In this document: positions 12,738 to 24,689 of the stretch, piece after piece
Layout of the letters: the number at the start of each line of letters is the position of its first letter
Numbering within the stretch: the first letter of the stretch is position 1
Assembly: GCA_024349245.1 (NCBI GenBank)
Contig: JALDNG010000020.1
Location: 4,507,001-4,571,000, forward strand
Length of the DNA: 64,000 bases
Direction of reading: 5' to 3'
From: Neodontobutis hainanensis
Lineage: Eukaryota > Chordata > Actinopteri > Gobiiformes > Odontobutidae
The notes under the pieces: generated by a model
The model's database searches: none
Told to the model about the DNA's origin: nothing
Seen by the model: only the letters and a program-made list of their open reading frames with translations
Translations under genes and position numbers: made by a program

Positions 12738-14481
12738 ACTTGTAAGCCTTTTTGGGTCACTAGTGCTACTAGTGCTGTGTGAACTAGTAAGGACAAAAAT
12801 GCTTACAAATAGTACCAGTGGATGCCAATTTGCTCACCAGTACAACTAGTGGAAATTTTTGACCTCACCAAGTGCAGAGTGGTAATCGTGACGTTTGGGA
12901 ATTTTCCCAGTGGGCCGGTGCGGTGGCGTCACAGTCCAAATGTGCAGAGTTTGAAATAGACCAAGTGCCCCAGAGAAAGGGCTATAGGCTATCACTTCAC
13001 TGTGCTTTGTTTATTGTTTCTATATGTCTATGTTTTTATTTTCAAATCAGCAACACAACATAAAGCAATGGCCAAACCGAACAAACTAATATTGCAGATA
13101 TTTGTCACTTTCAAGCCTTGACCTCGGAGAACCCTTAACTACCAAAATTTCATACAAAGGCCTGTAAAGAGGCTAAAGCTGCAGCCTGTTGAGTGGAGTT
13201 TGTCAAACAAATGTAATGGGTTTTCAGTGCAAAGAGTTGACAGGGGTTAGGGGTTTAGCAGCCCTAAATGTGACCCAGTGGAGAAGTAGAGCCTATGCTG
13301 GTAAAATATAAACTCATACTTTCCACACTAAATATAAGGCTGGACTATCTGTAAAATAACCACTAACCACAAACAGGAGAAAATAAGCTAAAACATGTTG
13401 ATATAATTTGTTTCCAGGGTTTGAAACTGGATTTCATCTTATTTCAACCTGGAAACATGCTACAGACATGTAGTTTGTTGAAACTACTCAAGTCTAAACG
13501 AGTAAAGGGAGGGTTTTATTTACAATGTTCATATAAACAATTAAGGGAGTTACATCAGTTTTTATTAAAATTTTCCCACATCCCCCACACCTTTGAAACG
13601 CCCCTGAAAAACCCCCCAAAAAGCTTTGAATTTGTAGTATTTGTCTACTGCCATCTAGGGGCTAGTTTGCTTATTGACTTGAACGTTATCCAAATCTGCA
13701 TTTAGGGTGTGTGCCCCAGACAAACATTACCCACATTCATTAGTTCTTTGTCATGCAATCTCATTTAGTGTCTGTGGATTGTGGACTATTTTCCACTGCC
13801 CGGGCCCTCCCCGCGAGTCAAGGGGCCAGGCTAGTAGTGGTGGGCCACTACTGTGAGAATCCGGGAGGATTTCAGTACCTGACTCCGCCCCTGGACCTCA
13901 CTTAGTGCTCTAATACTACTAGTAAGACAAAGTTTGTCTACATGGACTAGTGAGGTCCAAAATGGTCAATTGTATGACTAATGCCACCCAAGTGTCTACT
14001 AGTAGTTCCAGTAACACTGTTTTGTCAACTAGTGAGGTCTAAAATTGATCACTAGTTTTACTAATTCCACTAGTAATAGTAGTCGCACTAATGGGCTCTG
14101 TACTGGTGAACTAGTAAACACACTTGTACTGGTGTACAGGAAGCTCTAGTAAGGTCAAATACGTTCACTAGTGTCACTGGTAGTACTAGTGACACTACAT
14201 TCTGAGTTAATTGCAGGACAGCAGCACAAATAGAGCCTTACAATTGGTTCTTCACAAAACTGTGTTACTAGACACTTAGGTGTCACTAGTTGTACATTTA
14301 GACAAACTTTGTCTTACTAGTGGTACTAGTAGCACTAGTGAGGTCAAAAAGTGTCCACTAGTTGTACTAGTAAGCAATTTGGCATCCACTAGCACTACTA
14401 TAAAGTATTTTTGTCCTTACTAGTTCACTAGTAAACTTACACACCACTAGTAGCACTAGTGACAGAAAAAGGCTTACAAGT
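12738..14481. mobile_element. Foldback-type non-autonomous DNA element rich in ACTAGT
   Basis: The left end starts ACTTGTAAGCCTTTTTGGGT. The right end, read on the minus strand, starts ACTTGTAAGCCTTTTTCTGT. The inverted similarity continues for about 140 bp through shared blocks such as CACTAGTGCTACTAGTG, GAACTAGTAAGGACAAAAAT, GTGGATGCCAA and TTTTTGACCTCA. Both ends are packed with ACTAGT and related motifs; the right-hand array is much longer (about 13905-14465). The middle (about 12.87-13.9 kb) shows no transposase. No clear target duplication was found. The family is not identified. Confidence 0.75.
13914..14325. repeat. Inner inverted repeat inside the ACTAGT element
   Basis: TACTACTAGTAAGACAAAGT begins at 13914, and its near-exact reverse complement ends at 14325. 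The matched arms continue through ttgtcta (27 bp in all). This gives a second inverted pair nested within the outer termini, with further ACTAGT copies between. It may be a nested related element or an internal duplication of the terminal array. Confidence 0.65.
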
Positions 14482-17290
14482 AAGGAAAATTAAGACTGAT
14501 ATCAACAAAATCAGAATAAATGCTCAAACGGCTTCCCGAATGTGAGAGCCACCATCCATCTACACTCCTTATATAATCCACAGTAGAGATCATTACAGAA
14601 GTTTTAAAGCTCCAATCTGTCTCTTTACCAGCATCGCCTTCCCCTGCCACTTTGTTTAGGGCAAACTGAGATATGTGGAACCAGCAAAAAGAACACAACT
14701 TGAACCTGGTGCTTCAGACAAGACTAAGAAACGTGCCAGTAGCTGAAACATAATTTTCAGGGATTTTGAGTCTGTTATTATTTGAGCATCAGCAGTTACT
14801 CATCTGTCTTCGGCCATAGCTTGGAGCCAAAATCGCACCAATAATTCCACCCCTATGGGGCGATGGAAGTGACGGGATAGGCAGACAGATGGACTGATGA
14901 GTCAGCTGCCACTTTAACAGGGAAAAAGCTGAGCTGAGTTGGGAACTACTGGGATATCTGTTAATGTGACCTCAACCATGACATGAAGGTGAAATGAGTT
15001 CACATAGATTACTTATGAAAGATCAAGCAAGGCTACACCCAAAATATACATATACACTGAGTAAATTTTACATTTGAATTTTCCGTCTCTAGAGGTTATG
15101 TCACACAAATATACCGTTAGATGCTTAATGTAATAAAATTGAAGTTTATTTGGGGGAGACACAACAATAGACTTTTGCGCTGCTTTTTTTTCAACATATG
15201 CCAGCCTTCCAGCCAAACGTGAATCACTGAGGAGGACACACTAGAAGCCATCGGCAAGGACACGACATCAGCACAGTCTGGCACCACTGTCAGTCAGCCG
15301 AGTGCATCTTCATGTCTGACTGTCCAGATGGTGAGGGTTAGAGGTCATGAGGCTGAAGATTTATAGTATGTGCTTAGATGGATAAACATGTGCTGTTATA
15401 ATTCTTAGCTCAGGCCATTCATAATATAGATTGAATTACATAAAATACCATTAATATGACATGTCATATTTAGATTGATGCCAAAACATACATTTGAATG
15501 TATAATAAGAGTATATCCTATGTTTTTTTTTTTTACTATTTTACTATCCTGTTCTATCTATGACAGCACCGTGCAATATAAACATTGTATTTATTAAGCC
15601 TGAGTTCTCACCATTGAATAGAAAAAAGAAAATACATGAGCAAAACTAAAAAAAGTTAAAACATGAACCAGGTTGCTGATTGAAAATGTGTGTTTTGTTT
15701 CCTGTATGTCAGAGCATTCACACACAAGAAGAAAAGGTCCACTAAATCAGTTTTTCGAGAAGTTCCTCATAAAGCATGCTGTTTGACCCTGGACAGTAGA
15801 AGAATGAGAGGAGGATGGACAAATGGGTGATAAGGAGGAAGTGAGGATAGTGGAAGGTTAATTACTGTTAAATGAATCTAAGTCAAGTTAAAAATCCATT
15901 TATAAAAGTCAAAGAAATGAGGTGCACTAGGCACTAGGCCACTCTAACTGCTGCCTGGTCTGGAGGGCAGAGATGGAGACAGAGACATGCGAGCATTGGC
16001 TGCACAAATTAAGCAGCATTTGTATAATTTTAGAAAAAAAATGACAACAAAATATTTCTATCAAAAATAATTAGTTGTATTACTTGGTGTGCATTTGCAG
16101 TCCGGGTCCAGGTTTTCACGCGTGGTCAGCTTGTGTTATTTTAAGTGTCGTCATCCATGACCACACAGGTATGGCTTTGTTTTCTTGACACTCTATGGAG
16201 CTATTATGGAGGAAATATCCACACTTCTCCTGTTACTGGACTAAAAATAAGACTTTAGTGTCTCAACAATCAACACCACATAGAAAACCTTTGTTAATTC
16301 AACACCACATCTGGATAATAAAATTTCGGAATTCATAAAAAAAAAAAAAAAATCATCTCGTGGCTGGTGCTTGCGTGACATAGAAATCTTCGCAGCCCAT
16401 GTATTAAGTATGATCATCTGTAATTAGCTCTCAGCCTTCATGCTGTAACCCTCTGATGGCATGCATGGGACTGATGGAAAAGAAAACCCTGTTTAAAGTA
16501 AAGGGATTTAAACAGAGCACAATGTATGTTTCTTCTAATCTGATAGTGTCCAATATACTGTATGATCTAAAGAAATCAGTGTAACATAACTTCAAGGCGT
16601 CCAAAGTGATGGGGTTAGCAAAGGTTTAACTGTGTGAATGGATGGGTGCACCAATGGTTGAAGGGTGTAAAAGGAAATTGAAGCGACATTATGGGTATGT
16701 CAGATGAATAAATGAGAAAGAGGGGTAATGATTAAAGTGAGACGGAGATGTTCAAAGGACAGACAGAGAATAATACAGGGAAGTGGCTTGTGCCGCAGAT
16801 AAAGACCGACATTGTTTTCACTGTTATCTGTTTGCACTCGACCAATCATTTCCTGCAACCATCACAGTGAGTAATGAAGTGAAGCGGGGCAGTTTTTATG
16901 TCAGAAAGTATACAATATACTGTATGATCCAAAAACATTCATTTGATGTATTATGTTTTTTGTGGCGCTCTCTGGGTCGCAGTCGCACAAAATCAGTGAA
17001 TCATAGATGGATGATCTTTATTGTCCCAGAGATTTGTTTTCTCAAGTCTGTCCACACAACAGAAACAGATAACACGTCAAAACAGATAACATTCATTCTC
17101 CAGCTCCAAAAGGAAACTGCCCAGCAATATAAAACATGCTCAAACATGTGCACAGTCAAAGGAAGCAGAATATTTGTACTGTTAAGACATAATGAGGGCA
17201 TTGTTTTTGAGATAAGATAATGGCAAAACATACTTACCACAGTTACATTAAGTCAGTTATATCATTAGCATTTTATCACCTTTAAAAACA
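14482..17290. other. Spacer without a recognised gene
   Basis: No exon was recognised. The segment 14800-15000 is less AT-rich and low in simple repeats, so it could be a conserved non-coding element, but this cannot be tested here. The 17-mer CAATATACTGTATGATC occurs twice, near 16552 and 16912. Confidence 0.45.
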
Positions 17291-17738
17291 TTTCCAAAAG
17301 TCAAAGGGATAATGTCTAAACCAGACTTAGAGAAACGTATCCATGCTTTTATCTCCAGCAGGTTCGATTACTGTAACGACCTGCTCACTGGTCTCTCAGA
17401 ACGAGGGTTAAGACAGCTACAGCTTATTCAGAACGCTGCTGCTCTGGTTCTAACCAAAACCAGGAAGCACAACCACATCAGTCCAGGTTACAAATCTCTG
17501 CACTGGCTTCCTGTTGCGCAGAGAATAGACTTTAAAACAGCACTGCTGGTTTACACCAGAATATATTTCTGACATCCAGCAAAAATCTGGAACAGCCTCC
17601 CAGATGAAGTAAAACAAGCCTTAACTTTAACAACGTTCAAGGGGAAGATTTAAACCTTCCTGTTTAGCGCCACCTACATTCAGTAAAGACAACTTAAAGT
17701 GTTTTTTATCTGCACTCTTTATCTTTTAAAATTTTGCA
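17291..17738 (+). mobile_element. L2-type LINE fragment: end of reverse transcriptase plus 3' tail
   Basis: An open frame at 17312-17572 encodes a stretch including FISSRFDYCNDLLTGLSERG, then QLQLIQNAAALVLTKTRKHNH and SLHWLPVAQRIDFKTALLVY. This is typical of the C-terminal reverse transcriptase region of L2/CR1-group LINEs. The frame then breaks. A non-coding tail follows that matches, inverted, the fragment at 24216-24395 (shared gagtgcagataaaaaaca). The copy is 5'-truncated and inactive. Confidence 0.85.
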
Positions 17739-17739
17739 G

Positions 17740-18001
17740 AGGTACACCACAGCGGACTAATACGCACGGGTGATTTAGCAATGTTTTTGTTGGATGCTTT
17801 TCCTGCCGCAACCTTTTCCATTTACCCGGGCTTGGGACTGGCACTGATGGACTGTGGCTGCAGTTCACCAGTGCCACAGGCGCTCGAGGCAAGCTGGGTG
17901 AAGTCTTGCCCAAGGACACAACAGTGTGCACTGGGGAGAGCGGGGATTAACCAACCTTCCAGTTATAGGACAACTGCTCTACCACCTGAGCCACTGCCCA
18001 A
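17740..18001 (-). mobile_element. tRNA-derived SINE copy
   Basis: Read on the minus strand from 18001, it starts gggcagtggctcaggtggta, with a tRNA-like A box, followed by ggttggttaatccccgc in the B-box position. Then come the fish-SINE blocks gtccttgggcaagacttcac and gcggcaggaaaagcatccaa. It abuts the 3' end of the LINE fragment. Confidence 0.75.
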
Positions 18002-19741
18002 TACCTTTCACTGTTGATACCTACTAAAATGGCCAGGCTTTGTTACAAATAGAAGTTTAGCCCAATACCTTTTTATGACAAGTTAAAAGACTGACTTAAT
18101 GCTGACATAACAGTGTATCATCATCGTCATGAATGGGGTTTCTGTAAAAATAGCACATTTGATTTCTAAAGAGACACATCACAAAACTGTCATCGCCTTG
18201 AAAACACAGCTGCAGGCAATAGACTGAATCAATCGAATAAGTTAAATTTAGCCTCACGTTGCAGCACAATTGGCAGTGCTTATAATTTGTATATTTTAAT
18301 ATTTTTTCCAATTTTAAGTTGTATAAAACCGCAGCTGCGTTCACCCTGCTGTGACACTGTAAAAAGGGTCCATTGAGTGTAGAAAGTGAACTAACTAAGC
18401 CACAGCAGTGTTATTTATAAAGAAAAAATAAATGACTTGCTTGTCTCTAAGGGCTTTTAATGACACTTTCAGTCAGTGAGAAGAGTTGAGCAAATTCTTA
18501 CTACATTATGTATCATCAAAGTGGGAATTTTCAAGGAAGCTGATGTCACTTTGGGAAGAGGAACGTTTAAAAGCTCTTTATGACGTACCTCTGAATGCAC
18601 CATACATTGAAGTCATCCCCTGTAACAAGCATAAGATAAAAGAAGATGAGTCAAGCAGACTTTTTACAAAATCACACACTCCATGCACATAACATAATAT
18701 CTATGGACACAGGCAATGTTTAATTGCCAGGTGCAACTATAGTTTGCAACATAAATCAAGAGTGCCTTGCTATTTATTATGTCTTGTCATAGTAAGCATG
18801 TTTCTATATGTAAACCCATACATAAAATAAAGCAATGAAATGTTTTAAATCAGGACCATGGGTTACCTAAAGCATCTGTAAAAGAAGGTGCACTGCATAA
18901 AATGAGACATAAATCATTTTTATGGGATGATTCTCCTTCAAAATGACACTCAGATACTTACTGTACTTTTATTTATTGCGAATACACGCCTCCTATAGCT
19001 CACTTAACTGAGGTTGGAGCCCATTTAAAGCCATAAATCAACTTTACTAATGTTGCTTAGTGATGTTACAGGTTTCCTAGGATGGTTTGTTCATAAGACA
19101 ACCTGAATCTTCGGTAATGTTCCATAAATATATCCTTCTATTAATTATATTTTCATGACCAGATCAGTTATTTATCTTCTACCCTTTAATGATATACTGG
19201 TTCCAGCATGGGGTAGACCCTGGACAATAGCCCGTTAAGACTTCAACATTCACAAACACCCATTCACATTCACTATCCGTTCACCCATAAAAAGGTTAAT
19301 TTCATTATTTTAAGAGAAACTTTTATTTTAAAAAGTGGGATCTAACAATATAATAGGTTTCAGTCCATTGTGGTGCTGTGAGCCTATTGCAGTCAACATT
19401 TTGAATTGTCAATGCAAGAAAAACACAGGTATATAATAGCCTACATTAGCAGCAGTAATACACATTCATCAGCTAGATTAGATGGAAGCAAAGTTTGGCT
19501 GCTGTGAGATATTATTCAATCATACTTTGAATGGAAGCAGATATTGCCTGGTTGACATTCAGCCCAGAATCTATTATCAACCAAATGAAGCTATAGTGGT
19601 GTGCAGAGACAGGGAAGTGATTGATGAAACTGTGAGAGAATGGCTAGAATATGAACATGTTATTAGTTATTCGTAATTTGCAGCTCTATCTCCAAGTCAT
19701 TTTGAATCTTCTGTCATGTTTTGCTTTTATGTCACAGGCGC

Positions 19742-19743
<2 letters not shown>

Positions 19744-19816
<73 letters not shown>
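19744..19816. repeat. (GT)n microsatellite, about 36 units
   Basis: A pure GT run preceded by CGCGC. Confidence 0.97.
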
Positions 19817-19819
<3 letters not shown>

Positions 19820-21683
19820 ACAGGCAGGCTCATTTCAGTATTTTGCTGACAAAGACAGAAAGGGGATGGGATTAGAAAGTACCGCAAATGGAAATGATAA
19901 GGCATGAGCTGAATTTATACATTAAGATCCTGACTTGCACATGTGGCTTAAAGGAGAGGAGGGGGAGAACAGAGAGAAAAGGGGAAGACAGCCTTGAATA
20001 AGAGTTTTGGAGAAAAGCAAACTAGAAATGATTTTAATGAGAGAAAAAATAGCATCAAACAATAGAAAAGATGACAGGATGTAAAACAACTGAAATTTAT
20101 TATGCATTATCTTTAATTTATCTACATTTATTTATAACTTTGATGTAGAAGAAGTTAATTCACATCTGACAGAAGGTGTTATAAAAGATCTCAGGTAGTT
20201 GTATAAATTCTATTTCATCATGAAACAAAAACAAAAAGCAGGTGCATGCAAAGAGTTATTCAGAATGGACACACAGAAACTCCAGTCAAGCAGATGATCT
20301 GGTGTAAGCCTCGGTTAACAACTTACATTTGACGTATCATAGCTTCTGTTGCTACTTGGCAGAAAAAGGCCCTTTATTTTCAATGCATTATTCATCTGCC
20401 GTTATGTAGCTGACACTTTGAAAACTCTCTCCATTCAAAAGGGAATACTCATACAGAATGTACAGTCTCAGCCGAACAGAGAGAGACAAGACAGAACACT
20501 TGGTTTTGTTTTGTGTAAGAGCTAAATGTATTGTAATAAGTTGTCCTTATTAGGTGTGCATTTTGGGGTGTTTAATGATTTCTGTTTGTGTGGGAGTGTC
20601 AGTGTTTGCACAGGCAGTTCAAAGGGTTTGGGCTGGCAGTACTTTTATTTCTGGTGTGAAGTCTCTGGGGAGAACACAGCTCCATCCTTGCTCTGTTGTT
20701 TTAATGATCCACATAATGTCAAAGCTGCTCTCTCAGATCAAACACATATCTTAAAATAGAAGCATTTTATTATATTTACTTATATTGTTCCTGTACAGAA
20801 TATGTACCATAATGTGATGATCTGCATCAACAGCGGTTGTCTTCATGTGCTTCAGCTTTCCCAGTCAATACTGTTTCTATCTTTTGACATGCTCCGCCAG
20901 CTTTGACTATTTTTAGTGCGTGTGCTATTCTGGGTGACATCTTCCTTCAAGATAATGGAGCTGTATAATTGTACGGCTTGTGTAACAAAGGGATGGGGTA
21001 GCGTGCCATTCATCACCATGGTAATTAATTCTGTCAAGGGAAATTAGTGCAGATGTGTGGAAATGAAAGATAACAAGACAATGCATGTGCACATACTATA
21101 CCTGCAGTATACAAGTGTGTCAATGTAAGATAAGAGAACTTATTAGCACTCCAAAAAGACTATACTGTTTTTGTCGGGTGCTATATCACTTAGTAGCACT
21201 AGATGGAGTCACGAGCTACAGGTGGGGTCAAAAGTACAGGTGGGGTCATCAAAAGAGAATTACTTTTCACATAAGATGTAATTAAGATGAAGGCTTTCTT
21301 TTGCAAAAAATATGTCCTAAGGTGTTGATAAATTATATGAATGAATGTTGATTTAATTAATTCAATTTAAAAAAGCTGTCTTCTGGTCGACAGTATATAG
21401 CGTAATGTATGGATCTACACATACTTTATCTTACTAGTAAAGTCAATTTCAATATTAGGAATTGATTTAGTCATTAATATTTGCTTTTTCCACTCTAACA
21501 TGCCCTGCAGCCATTCTCCAAGTGACTGTCCTTTAATGTGAGCATTAAGCAACTGGTCCCGCACATACACCCACTAATGGCTTTCCTGCCAAGGCTTTGG
21601 AGATTTACAGACTCCACTGGCCTTTTGGGAGTCGGTCAAAACAAGCCTGACAGCTGCTAAGGGTCTGCGAATGTAGCAGTGGT

Positions 21684-21719
21684 TTGTGTGTGTGTGTGTG
21701 CGTGTGCGTGTGTGTGTGT

Positions 21720-21755
<36 letters not shown>

Positions 21756-21809
21756 GTGTGTGTGTGTAGGTGTGTGTGCGCGTGTGGGCATGTGTGTGTG
21801 CGTGTGTGT

Positions 21810-21869
<60 letters not shown>

Positions 21870-21922
21870 GTGTGTGTGCGCGTGTGGGCGTGTGTGTGTG
21901 TGTGTGCGTGTGTGTGTGTATG

Positions 21923-21992
<70 letters not shown>

Positions 21993-22150
21993 TGTGTGTG
22001 TATGTGTGTGTGGGCGTGTGTGTGTAGGTGTGTGTAGGTGTGTGTGCGCGTGTGGGCATGTGTGTGTGTGTGTATGTGTGTGTGTAGGTGCGTGTGGGCG
22101 TGTGTGTGTAGGTGTGTGTAGGTGTGTGTAGGTGTGTGTGTATGTGTGTT

Positions 22151-22214
<64 letters not shown>

Positions 22215-22252
22215 TGTGTAGGTGCGTGTGGGCGTGTGTGTGTAGGTGTGTG

Positions 22253-22292
<40 letters not shown>

Positions 22293-22310
22293 TGTGTAGG
22301 TGCGTGTGGG

Positions 22311-22394
<84 letters not shown>

Positions 22395-22411
22395 TGTGTA
22401 GGTGCGTGTGG

Positions 22412-22475
<64 letters not shown>

Positions 22476-22480
22476 GTGTG
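21684..22480. repeat. GT-rich compound satellite, about 800 bp
   Basis: Long GT runs are interrupted by recurring interruption cassettes such as gtaggtgtgtgcgcgtgtgg, gtaggtgcgtgtgggcgt and gtatgtgtgtgtgta. The same cassettes recur several times (near 21768, 21866, 22034, 22087, 22218, 22298 and 22398). The tract therefore grew by duplicating blocks of tens to about 100 bp, as well as by slippage. Open frames through it (poly Thr-His on minus, poly Val-Cys on plus) are artefacts. Confidence 0.95.
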
Positions 22481-24215
22481 AGACACAAAGTGGCTAATGG
22501 CTCTCCCACAGGGCCATCACTTACTGCGACTCTCACAGTAAAAGGTGGGAAGCCTCGGGAGGGCAGCTATTAGAAAACCTCAGATCTCATCTGTTAACTG
22601 GACCTGCGAAATGCTCTACAATTTTAATTAAGAAAAACTAAATTGTGACAATAATGTGACAGCTTGTTATATGTTTCTAAAGCTTGTGGCTTGCATGGGA
22701 GCAATGGATCAATATTAATCTATATGGTGCAGTGAGGTAAGACAAATAGATAATGAGAAAATGGCTTATCACTTTAAAGATTTCTGCACATTTCAACACA
22801 AACAGCAAAAGAAAAAAATGGTCCTATGTCCCCATTTAATGTATATTTTTGACTATTGATATTACTAGACAGGAACACATTAATCTTAACTTTAGTAAGA
22901 TATGGGTTTACATGAGCAGCACTTCATATTAAGTTTTTATCACCACTGTGGCAGGTGTAGCATACTGTGGTTATATTATTCCATATGCCATTCACTGGCC
23001 AATCAGAGGAAGCAATGAAGCCTTATCCCCACAGAAGCCCAGCCCCTGGAGATGCTATGCCAGTCTCTTTTGGAAAATTCTATCATCATTTCAAACGGTA
23101 GCAGAACTTTGGCAGTCTTTGAGTTTCATCTTCTGAGATGACCCCAGTCCCAGTTCCAAAGGTAGGAGTGAACATAGTACATATGTATACGATGCCCCAT
23201 CAATAAAACAGCTTGGTAGTGTTCAAAGAGATGTGCTTTAGATCTGATCACATAAATTCATAGATACACTGACTATTGACTGGTTTAGATGCAGTTTGAT
23301 CAGCGTAACATGTAGAATATTAAATGAATGAACACATTTTTTAAAAAAGTGTGCTACAATTCCTTGTAATACAATCCAGTATAACATTCCACTTTCTTGG
23401 ACACTGGAGCTGAATAATATACCATATGTCACAAGAATGTAATTGTATAAGAACATTCCTAAAAATGCCAACCTTTATTACTGTTACCATATATAATACT
23501 AATAGTATGATTTGTTGTAATTAAAACATTACCCTCAAAGGTAATATTAGATATGGGATGTCCTATTGTCATTTTAATGTCAATCATAAATATTACTCAT
23601 TGTATTTTTTCATAACAGTGTGCAGCCCTGGTATAAACCATTAAAATTCTGCCCCAGTAGGCAATTCATCTACAGTACTCTACCATCCATTGTCTAATCA
23701 ATCCATTCATCTCCTCTGCCAGTCATTCCTACTTCACTGGACCATATGTTCATTCGGCAAAACCTGCAGTAATGTGATTTGCCCTTACACAGGCCACACA
23801 GGGGTTCCACTGTCTCTCACTCAATCCTTTCTATCAAACACCAAGTTATCCCCACTGTTGGAGTAATAACGGTTTTCTTTCATTTATGAACAGTTTTGTC
23901 TTCCAAATTGAAATTGTACTGTTTTTCTAATAATACAGTTGTCAGTAAATTTCATTACAAACAACATTTTTTTCTTTCATCCATGTGAACTATAGAAGTG
24001 CATGCATCTTATTTACTAATTGTCTGTATCAGCAGGTGAGAGCCATCTGTCACCATCTCATTTTAAGTGACAGCGCTTGGGGACCCATGATCGGTTAATG
24101 GGAAAATTATGAATGTGATGTTGCTGTGTTTGTTTTTCAGTGACACATCTGCCAAATGAGTCTCCCACAGGTGTTAAACTGTAAGTCCACATATTGCTAA
24201 ATAAACAATAGACAT

Positions 24216-24395
24216 ATCTGGCAAGGCAAGGCAAGGCAATTTTATTTATATAGCACAATTCATACACTGGGTAACTCAAAGTGCTTTACAGAAATAAAAG
24301 ACAATTTACAAGAATTAGATTTGGAAACATAAGAAAGATTAAAAGCATTATAAAAAAAAGAAGAGTGCAGATAAAAAACATTTTAAGTTGTGGTG
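24216..24395 (-). mobile_element. 3' end of an L2-type LINE, inverted
   Basis: It starts with a ggcaa tandem, then attttatttatatagcacaa, ttcatac and aaagtgctttacagaaataa. It ends in gagtgcagataaaaaaca, which is the reverse complement of the tail at 17690-17720. Same family, opposite orientation, only the 3' tail. It lies about 300 bp upstream of dmac2. Confidence 0.7.
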
Positions 24396-24689
24396 TAGGC
24401 GGAGTGTAGGCGGAGCTATCTGCATAACTGCTTAACTACAACTTGAATAAGACTTGTAGTTTATAAAAGTGGTTGCGTTGAATTGCTATATTATTTCATG
24501 GATTCTTGCCACAAAACAATGTGACTATATACTTTGTTTTCTCTTTTGGGATTCGAGATCTGGTTGGGTTCAAGAAAAGGGAGATAGATGCAGGGTGCCC
24601 TCTAGTGGTAAACATTTGAATAACAGCTGGCTTGTAAATGCACACGCGCCCTGATTGTCCCTCACGACTTTCCATCAAACAGGGTAGTA

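Larger units (their letters stand above)
18002..24215. other. Spacer with microsatellites, no gene seen
   Basis: No convincing exon on either strand. It contains the GT tract at 19744, the GT compound repeat at 21.7-22.5 kb and a decayed dispersed repeat near 19.2 kb. Open frames inside the GT repeats are composition artefacts. Confidence 0.55.

Noticed and set aside
16995..17130. Retroposon tail (ctttattgtcccagagattt)
   Set aside because: A short stretch resembles fish retroposon ends, but it is too short and diverged to list as an element.
21574..22573. Poly Thr-His / Val-Cys open frames of up to 320 codons
   Set aside because: These are translations of a GT/CA microsatellite with no start context, splice sites or domain.
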